Source: Muscardinus avellanarius (lineage: Eukaryota; Chordata; Mammalia; Rodentia; Gliridae). From it: 64,000 nucleotides of DNA. The stretch lies in contig OY726560.1 in the NCBI GenBank assembly GCA_963383645.1, positions 88,446,093 to 88,510,092 of the forward strand, given 5' to 3'. Below the pieces are notes generated by a model that saw only the letters and a program-made list of their open reading frames with translations, had not been told where the DNA came from and ran no database searches. The position numbers and the translations under genes were made by a program. How positions within the stretch are numbered: position 1 is the first letter of the stretch; each line of letters opens with the position of its first letter. Positions 11,788 through 22,730 of the stretch are shown here, one piece after another.

Positions 11788-12954
11788 ATTTTTAAATTTT
11801 TTTATTGGTGCATTATATTCATACATCACATTGGGGTAAAAACCTTGTGTGAACATACATGTACTCATCACTGATTTAACCCCTACCCAATTCCCAGCCC
11901 CTTCCTTCCCTTGCTTGGCTTAGTCATTGACTTCGATATGTTTAAGTACATTGTGTGTTTTAGAGAATTTCTTTCTTCCCCCCTTTCATCCCCTCATTTA
12001 GGTTGTCTTGTTTGCTCTTCTATAGGATTTCCTTTTTCATCTAGAGTTCCTCCTATGACCCATTTCTCCCTAACTCTCACATATTAGGGAAAGCATCTGA
12101 TTTCTTATTTTTTGTGACTGACTAATCTCACTTAGCATAATGTCCTCCAGTTCCATCCATTTCCCTGAAAATGATGTAATTGAGTTTTTTTTTTTTTTTT
12201 TTTTGATGGCTGAGTAAAATTCCATTGTGTACATATCCCACAGTTTTGTAATCCATTCATCTGTTGATGGACATCTTGGCTGGTTCCATAGTTTAGCTAT
12301 GGTGAATTGTGCAGCTATGAACATAGATACACATGCACTAGTTTGGTAGTTTGGTTTCTTTTCTTTTGGGTAGATACCCAGAAGTGGTATTGCTGGATCA
12401 AATGGTAGATTTGTTCCCATTCTTCTGAGGATTCTCCATACTGTTTTCCAAAGTGGTTGCACTAATTTGCAATCCCACCAACAATGTTTTAGAGTTCCCA
12501 CTTCTCCACATCCTCGCCAACATTTGTTTGTGTTTTGAATGATTGCCATTCTAGTTGGAGTTAGGTGAAATCTCAGGGTAGTTTTGATCTGCATCTCTCT
12601 GATTGCCAGTGATGTTGAGCATTTTTTCATGCATTTATTGGCCATTTGAATTTCTTCTTTCGTGAAATGTCTATTTAGTTCGCTTGCCCATTTTGTTATT
12701 GGATGCTTTGTTTTCTTAGTGTTGAGTTTCTTGAGTTCTCTGTATATTCTAGATATTAGTCCTCTATCAGAGGGGTAGGTGGTGAAAATCTTCTGCCATT
12801 CTGTTGGCTCTTGATTGAGGTTCTTGACAGTTTCCTTTGCTGAACAGAAGCTCTTCAGTTTCATGCAACCCCACGTGTTGATTCTCCTTTTAATTTGTTG
12901 TGCCTTTGGGGTCTTGTTGAGAAAGTGTTTATGTGTGCCTATGTGTTGCAGTGG
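11788..12954 (-). mobile_element. 5'-truncated LINE-1, relatively recent
   Basis: The element carries the 3' tail (tattggtgcattatattc in antisense), a 3' UTR of about 250 bp and the C-terminal third of ORF2. It is truncated at about 12954. A candidate target-site duplication is gttatttgtt (11778-11787) against gttattcgtt (12955-12964), one mismatch. Confidence 0.85.
12070..12953 (-). pseudogene. LINE-1 ORF2 C-terminal remnant, still open
   Basis: ORF2 encodes the LINE-1 endonuclease and reverse transcriptase; only its C-terminal end is present. The frame runs without a stop from the 5' truncation point to the natural stop. The first internal Met is at 12864, but the upstream codons also read as ORF2 (...NTWGC before that Met), so this Met is not a true start. 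Recognisable landmarks are KMxKC...[16 protein letters not shown] and [23 protein letters not shown], with cysteine and histidine residues in the usual places, then the [12 protein letters not shown] block and the [14 protein letters not shown] block near the end. An A-run in the coding strand (about 12184-12204) yields a lysine stretch. The endonuclease and polymerase domains are absent, so the piece cannot act alone. Confidence 0.85.
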
Positions 12955-12964
12955 GTTATTCGTT

Positions 12965-13555
12965 GATACATAAAATGATCAAGGAATATGACAGTTCTAA
13001 AACTAAGACTCATTACTTTCAGTGGTCTTTTTGCTAATACTTTAATTTGATAGCTCGATTCAAGTTTAGAAAGGAAGATAAAGGACTAACAAGAAGTAGC
13101 TTTGGCTCTGTCAAATATTTAGAATTCCTAAAAGCAGTAAAAGTATGTCTGTGGCCTCCAAATAATTTCAGCCCTTCTACCATACTCAAAACCTGGTAAA
13201 ACTTGATCTCAACTTAATTTCTTAGTTATTTAGTGGTCAGGACATTTGGCTTAAAACGCCAAATTAAAATGTCTCAAAACTCTATACACACTTTAGTTGC
13301 TAGTACAATGTTCAGGACAGAATCATATGGAACACATTCTAAGTGCAAAATTCCACGGGAATTTCACCAAACTGCACCCTACAGTGTGCAATGACTTCAT
13401 GGAAACACCGAGTGAGGATCTCATCCTTTTTTATTCATGGACCCTATTTTGGCCACTGTTTCACAGACTGGCTCACATTTGCCAGGCACTAAAACACTGA
13501 TTGTTAACTGGGATAATTTTTCTCTGTAGGAAACATTGGAAAATATCTAGAAACA
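12965..13555. other. No recognised gene or repeat
   Basis: About 600 bp with a 67-codon open frame at 13297-13500 and no recognisable family. Probably unique sequence. Confidence 0.4.
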
Positions 13556-13559
13556 TAAT

Positions 13560-13690
13560 TTATTGTCACTACTGCGATCTACTGGGTAAAGCCAGAGATG
13601 CTGCTAAATATCCAATGAGGCACAGAAAAGCCTCCCACTACCCAAAATCATCCAGTCACAAATGTTTGTAGTCTTGCTATTGAAAAATCC
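13560..13690 (+). repeat. MER5-type hAT DNA transposon fossil
   Basis: The block 'ttgtcactactgcgatctac', 'gccagagatgctgctaaata' and 'aagcctcccactacccaaa' follows the body of MER5A/B in order. Terminal repeats are not clearly preserved. Confidence 0.6.
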
Positions 13691-13704
13691 CACACAAAGG
13701 TAAC

Positions 13705-13880
13705 TTTTTTACTTAGTCCTCATAAACATCACATGAGGTCAATTCTGGTTTTAGTCTCATTTTATAGAAGCAGAAGTTGTAGCACTGAGAGGTTAAGAGG
13801 TTTCTGAGATCCCAGAATTTTCATATGCGAACATTGGTTTGGCTTAATCTAGAATTCACACACATCATCCTTGCCTTCTA
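13705..13880 (-). repeat. MIR fossil
   Basis: Antisense MIR: 'tagtcctcataaacatcaca', 'ctcattttatagaagcag', 'actgagaggttaagagg', and a degenerated distal part. Confidence 0.6.
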
Positions 13881-13907
13881 AGGACAGCCAGAAGGATTAG
13901 AATCAAC

Positions 13908-14141
13908 CCTTCCTTCCTTCCTTCCTTCCTTCCTTCCTTCCTTCCTTCCTTCCTTTCTTCCTTCCTCCCTTCCTCCCTTCCTCCCTTCCTCCCTTCCTTT
14001 TCTCTTTCTTTCTTCTTTCCCTCCTTTCTTTTTCTTTTTCTTTCTTTCTCTTTCTTCCTCCCTCCCTTCCTTCTTTCCTTCCTTCCTTCTTCCCTCCCTC
14101 CCTTCCCCCCTCCCTCCATCCCTCCCTTCTTTCTTTTCTCC
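13908..14141. repeat. Polypyrimidine tract, (CCTT)n and variants
   Basis: Some 230 bp of almost uninterrupted pyrimidines on the + strand. It starts as a clean CCTT tetranucleotide array and becomes a mix of CTTT, CCCT and CTTTT units. The long Arg/Lys/Glu/Gly open frames on the opposite strand are products of the repeat. Confidence 0.95.
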
Positions 14142-14149
14142 ACTACACA

Positions 14150-15440
14150 ATGCTGCCTTCTTGATTGTCAGGCTGAATGAGTATAAAACCTGCTTCCTTA
14201 CATAATGAACGAGATATAAAATTTTGTAAAGCTAACATAATAATTTTGATATTTTGTAACTTTGGATCTAGGGCACCATGTGAATCGTTTCCTTGTAGTT
14301 GTGCTGATGGTAAGGTTTACTAGCCTGGCTGGGTGAGAGTGCGGATGTATTCACTCCTATGGTCCTCTGCGAGTGCCTTGTTGGCTTTGGTAGTGTTCAG
14401 TGTTAATGTATCTGATAAAGGAGATATTCGGTTCTATGTCTTTGGAGAGAATATTCATACTTTGGTTTTGCCTTTTAAGGCTAATGCACAGTATCACTAA
14501 AGTACATTATCATTTTTTATCTGATGTTAGAGAGGATTTTATCATCTTCCTATTTAGGGAGTGTGCTTCAGGCAAAGAGAAGATTAAGACTCATCAGAAT
14601 TTGTTCTACTGTTTTTTTTTGTTGTTGTTGTTTTTTTGCTAGTTGAAAAGGAATAGGGGGCAGTAGAAACTCATCAGTTACCATTTGCAAAACTGTTTAC
14701 TTTCCCTGAATATTTTGGTCTCTGGTTGACATGAGCACTGACTGCTTTTTTTTTTCTTTTTTTTTCTTTTTTTGCTACACTGGATAATTTATTTTATAAG
14801 AGGTGGTGTTTTTAACAACCACTACAGCATGTTCCAAATCACTCTGAATTCTATCTGGATAAAAATAAATGCTCTCATTTTCTCCAATGGATGTTTTCTT
14901 TAGCCCATGAAAGTTAGATTGGCTTTGATCTTTCCCCAAACCTGGTATATAAACTCCTGACAAATGTTTGAACAAAATGTAAGAAACATAAACAAGCAAA
15001 ATTTCCAAAGAGTCTGACCTGTTAGTTAATTCAATTTTGGGGCTCTGTGAACAGTGAAATTTTTAGATGGCTTATTTTCTAAGTGAAAAAGAAAGGTTAC
15101 CATTAAATATAGCATTGCAATATGTCCATTAAGAAGAGAAGGAAACCAAGCTAGATGCCTTATCTACATAAAATGAAGGTGACCAGTGCAAAATTAAAGA
15201 TGAAATTAATGAGCAGGGTGCAGGCAGGCCCCATGGGCGTGGGCCTCACATTTACAGAGCGCTTCATGCTTTGGTCTTTGCCACATTTCAAATGAAGGAA
15301 AGCCTGGCATCATGTAGATACACCACGGAACTAAAGAAGACATTAGCCATGTAACGTTTGCAATATCACTGAACCACAAAGGACACTGCGGATTACTAAT
15401 TCATCGAGAAATGGTCTGAGCATAACAGTTAAATAGGACT
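14150..15440. other. No recognised gene or repeat
   Basis: About 1.3 kb including short T-rich runs (14612-14640, 14744-14775). I see no RNA gene or exon. Confidence 0.4.
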
Positions 15441-15442
15441 GT

Positions 15443-15489
<47 letters not shown>
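15443..15489. repeat. (TG)n microsatellite
   Basis: About 20 uninterrupted TG units ending in a CG-containing stretch (gtgcgcgc). Alternating purine-pyrimidine of this kind can form Z-DNA. Confidence 0.95.
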
Positions 15490-15490
<1 letters not shown>

Positions 15491-15930
15491 TGCTCATGGA
15501 CTCTGCCTGTCTGCAGGGAGCTCAGCTAGGCAACTGACCACAGCACCTACATGTGGACGCTACTTGTCTCTTGGACTTTTCACAGACAGCAGCGGGGTTC
15601 CAAGAAAGAGCACCCCAAGAGCAGGTATTTTAAGAGGGAGGAATCAGAAGATGCCTGTCCTTTAAAAAAGAGCAGCATCACTTCTACATTCTGTGGGTTG
15701 GCAGGCAACAGGAGCAGCTGGGTTCCAGGGGAAGAGCAATAAGCCCCAGCTCCCCATGGAGACAGTGGCAAAGGATTTGCATGCATTCCTGCCTCGCAGC
15801 AAGCAGGGACATGCTGGGTCCTCATCTTATTCTACCTTAGGCCCCCAGGTTGTGCAGGGTAGGCTCCAACTTCATTTGCCTTGAGACGCAGGCATCTGTA
15901 GCACCTTCCTTTGTATTGCTCTGGCTCTCC
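15490..15930. other. No recognised gene or repeat
   Basis: About 440 bp, moderately GC-rich, with short overlapping open frames on both strands and no domain or splice context. Confidence 0.4.
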
Positions 15931-15934
15931 GTTT

Positions 15935-16070
15935 ATCAATGTATTTGATCCTCACAACTATACTATGAGGTAGATGGAAAGAGTAAGACATAGACACAGG
16001 GAGCACATTGCCCAAGAGAAGGAGCTGTGGTGTCTAGCAAGGTTTTGGATCCGGAAGGTCCAGTTCTAAC
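15935..16070 (-). repeat. MIR fossil
   Basis: Antisense MIR: 'gatcctcacaactatactat', 'gaggtagatggaaagagtaa' and 'cacattgcccaagagaagga'. Confidence 0.6.
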
Positions 16071-16490
16071 ATCCTCCTCTTCACCATTATTCAAGTTCCT
16101 CTTCCACTTGTAATTCTCCACACACTTTTGATTTATCCTTAAATATTGTCTCCTCTTTAAAAGCCGCTTGCAATTGGAAATAATCTCCGTTTTTATACCT
16201 ATAGTTTTTTCAAAATGAGTGTGACATATTTGGAGGATTTGTTTTATATATATAATGCCCCAGGTTCTGGTGAGTAATTATTCCATTTAGGAATGGGGTT
16301 CGTAGCTAAGCTATGCAAGTGGTTCGGAGCTGGCTTGAGAGTGTTGACAAGAACAAAGGGAAATCCAGAGACCAGACCCCCGTTTCCACTCCTCACTAAG
16401 GTCCTCACTAAGACATCTCCAGCACTCTCTGCAGGTCGGTTTCTGAGCATTTTGTTTGCATATGGCCCACCAAGGTTGCCATAACCTCTC

Positions 16491-16559
16491 CCAACAGGGG
16501 GACCATGAGGCGCTGGTGGTATAGTGGTGAGCATAGCTGCCTTCCAACAGGGGGACCAT
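16491..16559 (+). mobile_element. Target-site duplication flanking a tRNA-half retroinsert
   Basis: Two perfect 16-bp direct repeats, ccaacagggggaccat, lie at 16491-16506 and 16544-16559. They bracket three extra bases (gag, 16507-16509) and the tRNA-Gly fragment. There is no A-tail. The first four bases of the second copy (ccaa) are also the last four of the tRNA fragment, so priming by microhomology is possible. Confidence 0.8.
16510..16547 (+). pseudogene. tRNA-Gly(TCC) 5'-half retropseudogene
   Basis: The 38 bases match the first 38 nt of cytosolic tRNA-Gly with anticodon TCC, with one difference (C for T at nt 4). The acceptor 5' strand, D-arm (ggtggtatagtggtgagca) and anticodon stem are all present. 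The anticodon TCC falls at 16543-16545 and the fragment stops at the last base of the anticodon loop. The T-arm and acceptor 3' strand are absent, so this is not a functional tRNA gene. With box A but no box B it should not be transcribed as a type 2 Pol III gene. The perfect flanking duplication shows retroinsertion of a truncated or cleaved tRNA. Confidence 0.85.
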
Positions 16560-16629
16560 TTGCCCTTCTAAATGTGAAACACTGCATTGTCTAGGTTATT
16601 TCCTTTCTTCCCCCACTCATTCCCTCCCC

Positions 16630-16858
16630 TTTGGCACTATATTGAGATTTGGCACTATATTGGGATTGAACCCAGGGCATTCTCCCTCAGAGCTGCCCTC
16701 CAGCCCTTGTCTTAGTTGTTTTTTTTTTTTTTTTAAACAAGGGTGCTGCTAAATAGATAAGGGTCTCACCAAGTTACTGAGACTGGTCTTGAACCTGCGA
16801 TCCTTCTGCCTCAGCCTCCTAAGTACTGGGATCATAGTGTGCACCATCACACCCAGGC
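16630..16858 (-). mobile_element. Older-type B1-dID SINE with duplicated end
   Basis: Antisense copy: 'gggattgaacccagggc', 'gtctcaccaagttactgag', 'cttgaacctgcgatcc' and 'caccatcacacccagg'. A 19-bp stretch containing 'ttggcactatattg' is tandemly duplicated at its ID-side end (16630-16667). Confidence 0.85.
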
Positions 16859-17397
16859 TTGGTTAGGTTATTTCTGAGATCTGTTTCTTGGAGAAAAACA
16901 AAAACAAATACAAACAAAAAATGAAAACAACTCTAATTGGTTCTGCCACTCGTTCGAGTCAGGCGTCTTCACAAATTAGGATTTACCTACATGCACCAGC
17001 CCTTGGCTCTCAGGCCTGTCTAGTTCAAAGAATCACACTGGCAGGTAGAGCAGGGCCAGGATGCCTCATTCAAAGACTGCCATCCTTTAACAGAACAGAT
17101 GAGTTATGGGCAGGAAGACAGTAGATGAAAAGCTGTAATTGAGATATAATTAAAATAAGATAAAATTGATCAAGTAAGCAGAAAAAGTGAGGAAATTAAA
17201 TGGCCATGTAGAAGTAATTTTTCAGTATCAGAAGAGTTCACCGAGGTATAAAATCCCAGAAGTGGCACTGTGTGCTGGCCCTCGGGAGAATGGCACTGAG
17301 ATGGGGTGAAGGTGTTGACCGTGCCTGTGAAGTCAGGCTGTGACCGACTAGACAGCAATGTGGCTGGAATGAAAGCTACACAGCTCCCTTTTCCCAC

Positions 17398-17600
17398 GGT
17401 ACTGGCATTTGAACCCAGGAGCGTTCTACCTCAGAGCTACTCTCCCAGCCATTTTTACTTTGTTTTTATTTGGAAACAAGGTCTCACTCATAAGTTGCCG
17501 AGGGCCTCAGTAAATTGCTCAGGCTGGCCAAGAACATGTGACCCTCCTGTCTCAGCCTCAGGAGCTCTGGATCACAGGCCTGCACCACCACCCCGGGCTA
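17398..17600 (-). mobile_element. Older-type B1-dID SINE
   Basis: Antisense: 'tttgaacccaggagcgttc', 'tttggaaacaaggtctcac', 'ttgctcaggctggccaag' and 'ctgcaccaccaccccggg'. No tail is obvious on the left. Confidence 0.85.
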
Positions 17601-17835
17601 CACAAGGGCCTTTGAGGAAGGGCTGTTGTGGAGAGGAATTTTTCTGCCCCAACAAAAGGATGGAGATCCCATGAGTACACAGACCCAAGTATGTTTGCAA
17701 AGTCACTTCCAAGGTTTTCTGCTCTATACACACACTTACTCTGAATTGCTCAAATTAAGATAATTCCAGGAGACTAGGACTTTGTACATTACCTGCTAAA
17801 GAATTTTAATTTAACAGCATAAAATGCTAGATTAT

Positions 17836-18008
17836 GCCGGGCGTGGTGGCGCACGCTTGTAATCCCCATGCATGGGAGGCGGAGACAGGAGGTTCGCGCA
17901 GGTTAAGCCAGCCGCACTGGCTTTAGAGACCCTTTTTCTAAAAATAAAATAGGTCTGGGAGTGTAGCCTGAAGGGAGAAGGGCTTCCAAGTACCCCAATA
18001 CCACCAAA

Positions 18009-18041
<33 letters not shown>
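17836..18041 (+). mobile_element. Young-type B1-dID SINE with clear TSD
   Basis: Sense copy starting gccgggcgtggtggcgcacg. It contains 'gccagccgcactggcttta' and 'aggtctgggagtgtagcc', with an (AAAT)n tail from 18004. The flanking duplication aaatgctagatta (17822-17834 and 18042-18054) is perfect, which indicates recent insertion. Confidence 0.95.
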
Positions 18042-18043
<2 letters not shown>

Positions 18044-18284
18044 ATGCTAGATTACATTGTATACATAAATACATTCTCCTACACTGAACAATTAAAGTCA
18101 TCAGTGATTTTTCAAGAAAACTATGTATTTGTCTTTAAATACTTATATTTAGTAAACAGATAAAACTAAAAGGAAAAAAATTCACCAGGTTTAAACATGC
18201 TGCCATGAACAATGAAAAGCCATCTCCTCAGAAACAGCTTGTCAGTCTCTGAGTTGGAATTAGTTGTTGGGCTACCTAGTCAAA

Positions 18285-18480
18285 CTGAGACAGTGGAATC
18301 CAGGCTCAGTCATATTCAGCTTCTTTATCTTAGTGTTTTTATCTTAGCCCTTGAGTGTCGGGGTGCTCAGCTGTAAAATGGGGAAATAACATTCACATGT
18401 AGGTGTTATCAGAGTGAAATGGAAGATCTATATAGTTCTCTTAGCAAATTATATTATTTCAGTGAATGTGGCTATCAGTG
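18285..18480 (+). repeat. MIR fossil
   Basis: Sense MIR: 'gtggaatccaggctcag', 'gctcagctgtaaaatgggg', 'aaataacattcacatgtagg' and 'tgttatcagagtgaaatgg'. Confidence 0.55.
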
Positions 18481-18775
18481 TTGTGAGCCAGACAATACTA
18501 GTTTGATTTAAGGAGGTGCGAGCAGGGCCAATATGGGGTAAACCCAGAGAGACGAATTGTGTCAAATATTTAAGGGGACACCCAAAACTTGGTATTCAGG
18601 ATAGATAATATTTTTTAAATGAATGCAAAATAAATTTGTGATAAAAATATCAAAATGTTAAATAAAGGCAGGATTGTTAAATAAAGGAGAAGCTTTATTT
18701 ACAAGAACAGGCAAACTTTAGCTAAAATTTAATCATTTGATTTTTTTAAATGACATTAAAATATCATTTGTTATA

Positions 18776-18975
18776 TGGGCATGATGGCGCATGCCCATAA
18801 TCCCAGTACGTGGGAGACTGAGACAGGAGTAGCACAGGTTCTAGGCCAGCCTCAGCAACTTAGTGAGACTCTGCGCAACCTAGTGAGACCCTGTTTCAAA
18901 ATCAAAAGTAAAAATGGGCTAGAGGTATCGCTCAGAGGTAGACTGCCCCTAGGTTCAACCCTCAGTAACATATAG
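18776..18975 (+). mobile_element. Older-type B1-dID SINE
   Basis: Sense copy: 'gggcatgatggcgcatgccc', 'ggccagcctcagcaactta', 'gagaccctgtttcaaaatc', 'gctcagaggtagactgccc'. It ends before a weak A-rich tail. Confidence 0.9.
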
Positions 18976-18979
18976 ATAC

Positions 18980-20020
18980 CTCTCAACACAGACACCTTTC
19001 CTCCTGGCTATTGAAATTTTTGACAGCTCCCTAAATTTTGTGCCTGGAGTGTCTGCTTACTACACCCTCTCCCTCGCGCTGGTGAGTACTTTTTAAAATT
19101 TTTACTCCAAAGATTCAGATCTGGATTTCAACCCTAGGCTAGACCTTTAGGGCCACTCTCTATGTGGTTACAAATGTTTCTAAGTACCTCTTTTTGTGTC
19201 AAAAATTTGCTTTTAACAGCCTAAGACTGATAGCTATAAAGGCACAAGTGGAATTGTTGACATTTCACAGGAACACTGCCCCTGGACTGTCCAGGCTCCA
19301 GACCCTCCATTACTTCCTGCAGGCCCATGACCTGGCTGTGACTTGCTGGAGGTTCCAGGGGGCATTTCTCTCCAGTTTGTGTGCATTTGTTCATACCTGG
19401 TGTTTTTCTCACTTTCTTTAACTCTTTTTAGAGGGCAAATTTTGACCATCCTGAAAACAAGGAACATCTCAGGAAATTGTTTTGTATGTTGGTGTTTAAA
19501 TATTGATTGCACTCTGGCAGAGGGGATATAATTAAACTCACAGCAGTAACCAAGCTCCTTTTAATAGTCAACCTTTTATCCTTTTACCTAACGTGCAGCT
19601 GTCTTTTCTTCTTTCTGGGGTTGGGCGGCAGGAAGCCATCTGGCTGGGCAGGCCTTCAGTGAGCCCCACGTCCTCTTCCTCCTCGAAGGCAGAATGTGCC
19701 TCTTACTTAGGCCCACCTCACATCTCGATTTGCGAGTGAGCATGTGGTTTCTGTGTCATTCCTTTGGCATTAGTTGAGAGGTCAACCTGAGTGAGAGCCC
19801 TTGAATGTGTAATTTCTACAGCTTCTCAGAGCTGCCCACCCATCCTGAATCTATTATCCATTTTTGTGCCTCTTTAAGGTAAAATCTTTAGCCAGGGATC
19901 AGAAAGGGAAAATACCTCTGTAATGAACTGAAGAGCAAAAATAACAAATTCCTAGTTAGAAGTGACCATGGCAAAGTTCCAGACTTTGCTACCTAACTGG
20001 GTTGTTGATTGTCCCCCAAG
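18980..20020. other. No recognised gene or repeat
   Basis: About 1 kb without repeats I can name. Opposing open frames of 60-90 codons around 19160-19530 overlap one another and show no domain. Confidence 0.4.
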
Positions 20021-20024
20021 TGCA

Positions 20025-20483
20025 TGCTTGATAGTTAATTTTCTGTGACAACTGTGACTAGGCTTTAAGGTACCCAGATACTTAGTTGAACATTATTCTG
20101 CATGTCTGTGGGGGTGATTTTGAGACGAGATTAACATTTGAATCAGTAAACTGAGTAAAGCAAATTGCTTTCTTCCTGTGGTGAACAGCCCTCTTGGTCA
20201 GTTGAAGGCCTCAATGGAGCAAAAGACAGTGTCCTGCTGGTGAGAGGGAACTTTTCACCTGATTGCTGTGGGATATCAGACCTCCCCTGGATTTTGACTA
20301 CAACTAAAATAGTGGCTTTTCTTAACTCTCAAACCTGTCAGTTTGCAGAATGCAGTGTAGACTGCCAACTCTCCTGGTTCTTAGGTCTTTGGTCTTTGAC
20401 TAGAAGTGCAACATTACCTTTCCTGTGTCTACAGCTTGCCAGCTTTGTAATCACTTGAGCCAATTCCTTATAGTAAATCCCCC

Positions 20484-20539
<56 letters not shown>

Positions 20540-20765
20540 GTATATGTATGTATGTATATACATATATATACACACATAACACATGTATATCACATAAGTG
20601 TTTAATATGTAATATGTAGATTTAATAATACTATAATGTGTAATACTTATATATTACTTAATATGCATATTACACATAATATACATGCAGTATGCATGCT
20701 TACATTTATATACAATATTGTTAGTTGGTTCCATTTCTCTAAAGAATGACGATTAATATAGAATG
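20025..20765 (+). repeat. Ancient mammal-wide repeat, copy 2, with internal microsatellite
   Basis: Same family as 7131-7575 but in the other orientation: 'tgatagttaattttctgtg', 'aacatttgaatcagtaaac', 'cttgagccaattccttatag', and the terminal motif 'ttggttccatttctctaaag' at about 20726. A TC/TA microsatellite has expanded between the last two motifs. Confidence 0.6.
20487..20580. repeat. (TC)n(TA)n compound microsatellite
   Basis: A TC array (20487-20518) runs directly into TA repeats and TATG/TACA variants. It lies inside the ancient repeat at the position where that family usually carries a TA-rich stretch. Confidence 0.95.
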
Positions 20766-20779
20766 TAAAGTATAACTTG

Positions 20780-21254
20780 GAAATTCACCGTAGTGTAAAC
20801 ATCAACTGGATCTCATTAGTAGGGAGTGCTTAAGTCTCATGACTTAGGTTTGAACAACTGAATATACAAACTCATAATTTTAATTTTGGAGAGTATGGCA
20901 CAGAGAAGCAGGATCAATGCAGAATTCTTTTTGGTGATGGCTAGTGAGAGCAAAATTTGGTTTCTAAGGGCAGAAGGGAAATTGATAACTTCAGAACCAC
21001 CAACATCTACACCTAGTGGTGCTGGCAAGTGGCAGGCGCAGAGCACCGAGCACTGGGTGCTGGGTGTGGAGCACCATCATGGGGTAGGGTCTGTGGTGTG
21101 ATTTGGGTCTAGTGCTACTAGTTACATGGCTGTCCAAACCTGGTTCTCCAGCTTTCAATGGCACTTTTGCTGGAGTAAGTACATTTAGTTCCTGTTAATT
21201 ATCCGATAATTTTTGGTTGCTTATATAAGAACTAAGTCTGATTCGTTTCCCTCA
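20780..21254. other. No recognised gene or repeat
   Basis: About 470 bp of apparently unique sequence with opposing open frames of about 70 codons at 20837-21101. Nothing is recognisable in them. Confidence 0.4.
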
Positions 21255-21570
21255 TATGTTTTGAGAAGCTGTTATAGGCCAGGCACTTTTCTACATGGGA
21301 TGGACTGAACATTGAATATGACAGACCATTTCTCTCATGAAGATTCTATTCTCAGAGGGTAAATAAATCAGTTAATAAGTGAATAAGAATATAAACAAGG
21401 AAAGACCAGCTTGATGTAAGTGCAATGGAGAAAAGAAAACAGGATGCTGTGAATACACAAGACAGGAGGACCAGGACCAGAAATGGTGACCAGTGAAGGA
21501 CTCTGAAAAATAAACTTTGTGCCCAGACCTAAATGGCAAGGGGGAGGCAGCCACGCACATACTGGGGAGG
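21255..21570 (+). repeat. Ancient mammal-wide repeat (LINE-type candidate)
   Basis: The order 'aggccaggcacttttctac', 'atgaagattctattctcaga', 'gtgcaatggagaaaagaaaa' and 'gacctaaatggcaaggggg' matches a common old mammalian repeat. I believe it is of the L2/L3 type but cannot name it firmly. A shorter related piece may lie at 38815-38900. Confidence 0.45.
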
Positions 21571-22104
21571 AGGTCCTCTATAGTAGTGACGGGGAGCTCA
21601 AAAACCCTAAGACAGATAAAGTTTATGCAAATTCAAGCTTGAAGGTATTTTAGAGCTGGTGTAATCCTAACATCCAGATGTTAAAGAAACTCAAGTGTAA
21701 ATGTTTTTCAAGTCCTTCATGAGAACTCTGGAATGATTTAGTAAATCAGTGATAACTATAGTGAAAATCAAGATTGCAGCCAGGTAGGTTTTGTCCCTTG
21801 TTGGCTCTTAGTAGCTCTCGGCTCACCTTTCTCAGGCCAGTTCTGCCGTTTCCTTTCCCATCTCCCATCTGTTTTCTCCAGAAAGCTTCTCTGTAGAAAC
21901 CTGCGAGCTAGTAGCTACTCTTTTCTCTTAAGGGCTTTCCTTGGACGTGTAAGGATGAGAATGAGAATTAATATCCATGAGGTTCAAGTGTAAGAGTTAT
22001 TAAAAGAAAACTGAAATGGACGATAAATTTGAAATAAACCATTACCATTTTTCTCAACTGGAAAAATATTCATGGGAAATCAGTTTAAATGACTTTATAA
22101 AACT

Positions 22105-22405
22105 CACAGACTTGTGCTATCAAATATAAGTAGCATGCAAGCTATGTTTGTCATGTTAAGTTTTCTAGTACCAATTAAAAAGTAAAAACAAGACAAAAAT
22201 GGATGGTAATTTTTAACCATGTATTTTAACTCAATACTTCCAAAAAGCTGTTCTAAACATTATTAGCAGATGATTTTACATTGTGTTTAATGTTGGTTTG
22301 AAATTCGTGTGTATTTTTAATTTAGAGCAAGTACAGGTCTACACAGGCATGTATCAAGTGTGGGTCAGCCACATTGGCTTGTGGCTGCTATTTGTAAAAA
22401 AAAAG
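22105..22405 (+). repeat. hAT-type (MER) DNA transposon fossil
   Basis: 'cttgtgctatcaaatataag', 'aagttttctagtaccaatta', 'tatttttaatttagagcaag' and 'cagccacattggcttgtgg' reproduce the order of an old non-autonomous hAT element. A related end occurs at 62125-62260. Confidence 0.5.
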
Positions 22406-22654
22406 CTTAGGAGCTGGCTGATTTGATTATAGCGAGCTTGGAGGCCAGGAGGTGGAATAAATCACCTTACCCGCCTCCTTATAATCCTTTAGGTGCAGTG
22501 CAGTGCCTGTTTTTATTTCTTTCTTCTTTTGTAAGTTCTCTGCTTTTCACTATCCCTCCCCCACCAATACTGCTTTTTATATCTCCTCCCTGAAAAGATC
22601 TGTATCACATAATTAAGCATTTTAAGGCTTTCTTTGTCAAAGTCCCTTTTTTCC

Positions 22655-22687
22655 TCCCTCCCTCCCTCTCTCCTTTCTTCTTTTTTC

Positions 22688-22730
<43 letters not shown>

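Noticed and set aside
13865..14150. Arg/Lys/Glu/Gly-rich open frames of about 90 codons on the minus strand
   Set aside because: They are translations of the CCTT/GGAA simple repeat, open in several frames at once.
16510..16547. A functional tRNA gene
   Set aside because: Only the 5' half is present; T-arm, box B and acceptor 3' strand are missing, and the insert is flanked by a target-site duplication.
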